From NCBI GenBank assembly GCA_014361085.1, contig JACIWG010000114.1:1-5077 (forward strand): a stretch of DNA of 5,077 nt, given 5' to 3'. Made by a program: the position numbers and the translations under genes. This document shows positions 5,069 through 5,077 of this stretch, piece after piece. The stretch's first letter is position 1, and each line of letters opens with the position of its first letter. The notes under the pieces are model-generated. The model was not told the DNA's origin, ran no database searches, and was given only the letters and a program-made list of their open reading frames with translations. Source of the DNA: Nitrososphaeria archaeon. Lineage in GTDB: Archaea > Thermoproteota > Nitrososphaeria > JACIWG01.

Positions 5069-5077
5069 ATTAATCTT

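Overview
This 5,077-base, AT-rich window looks archaeal. The evidence is a transcription factor B (TFB)-like protein, a FlaI-type secretion ATPase homologue, an archaeal-style pilin-like N-terminus (RRG/Q followed by a hydrophobic stretch), and TATA-like boxes placed so that transcripts would be leaderless or nearly so. The lineage cannot be fixed from the sequence alone; a member of the Thermoproteota/TACK group is a guess.

Left end (1-569): a truncated gene on the minus strand encodes a small thioredoxin-fold protein with a CVRC motif. It is divergent from an ArsR-family repressor on the plus strand. The 64-bp gap between them holds a 24-bp near-perfect inverted repeat (194-217) whose centre is a self-complementary TATA-like sequence. 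This is a good candidate for one operator controlling both directions, as in a metal or redox stress switch.

Middle (620-2447, plus strand): two genes overlap by 23 bp. The first encodes a TFB-like protein with a zinc ribbon and two cyclin-like repeats, but almost none of the reader/linker segment that normally joins them. The second encodes a ParB-type protein with a GEHRWKA motif, an RNYQR motif, a helix-turn-helix and a long C-terminal extension holding a CxC pair. No ParA is visible. The overlap implies translational coupling and a shared function, which I cannot name.

Right end (2452-5068, minus strand, convergent with the middle pair; the two stop codons are 4 bp apart): a FlaI/GspE/VirB11-like protein is followed by a 502-residue exported protein. 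The ATPase homologue keeps the family's overall layout, but its Walker A lacks the GK[T/S] element and its Asp-box and His-box are also degenerate, so it looks like a pseudo-ATPase. Its 5' end may continue past the window edge. The exported protein has a pilin-like N-terminus, a long aromatic-rich beta-type ectodomain and seven N-glycosylation sequons. Together they suggest an unusual type IV pilus-like surface apparatus that borrows energy from another ATPase or uses this subunit structurally.

The most novel elements are the secretion pseudo-ATPase paired with a giant pilin-like protein, and the reader-less TFB coupled to a ParB-like protein. The window is almost fully coding: no gap without a gene exceeds 300 bases, and I saw no tRNA, rRNA, CRISPR array or insertion sequence.
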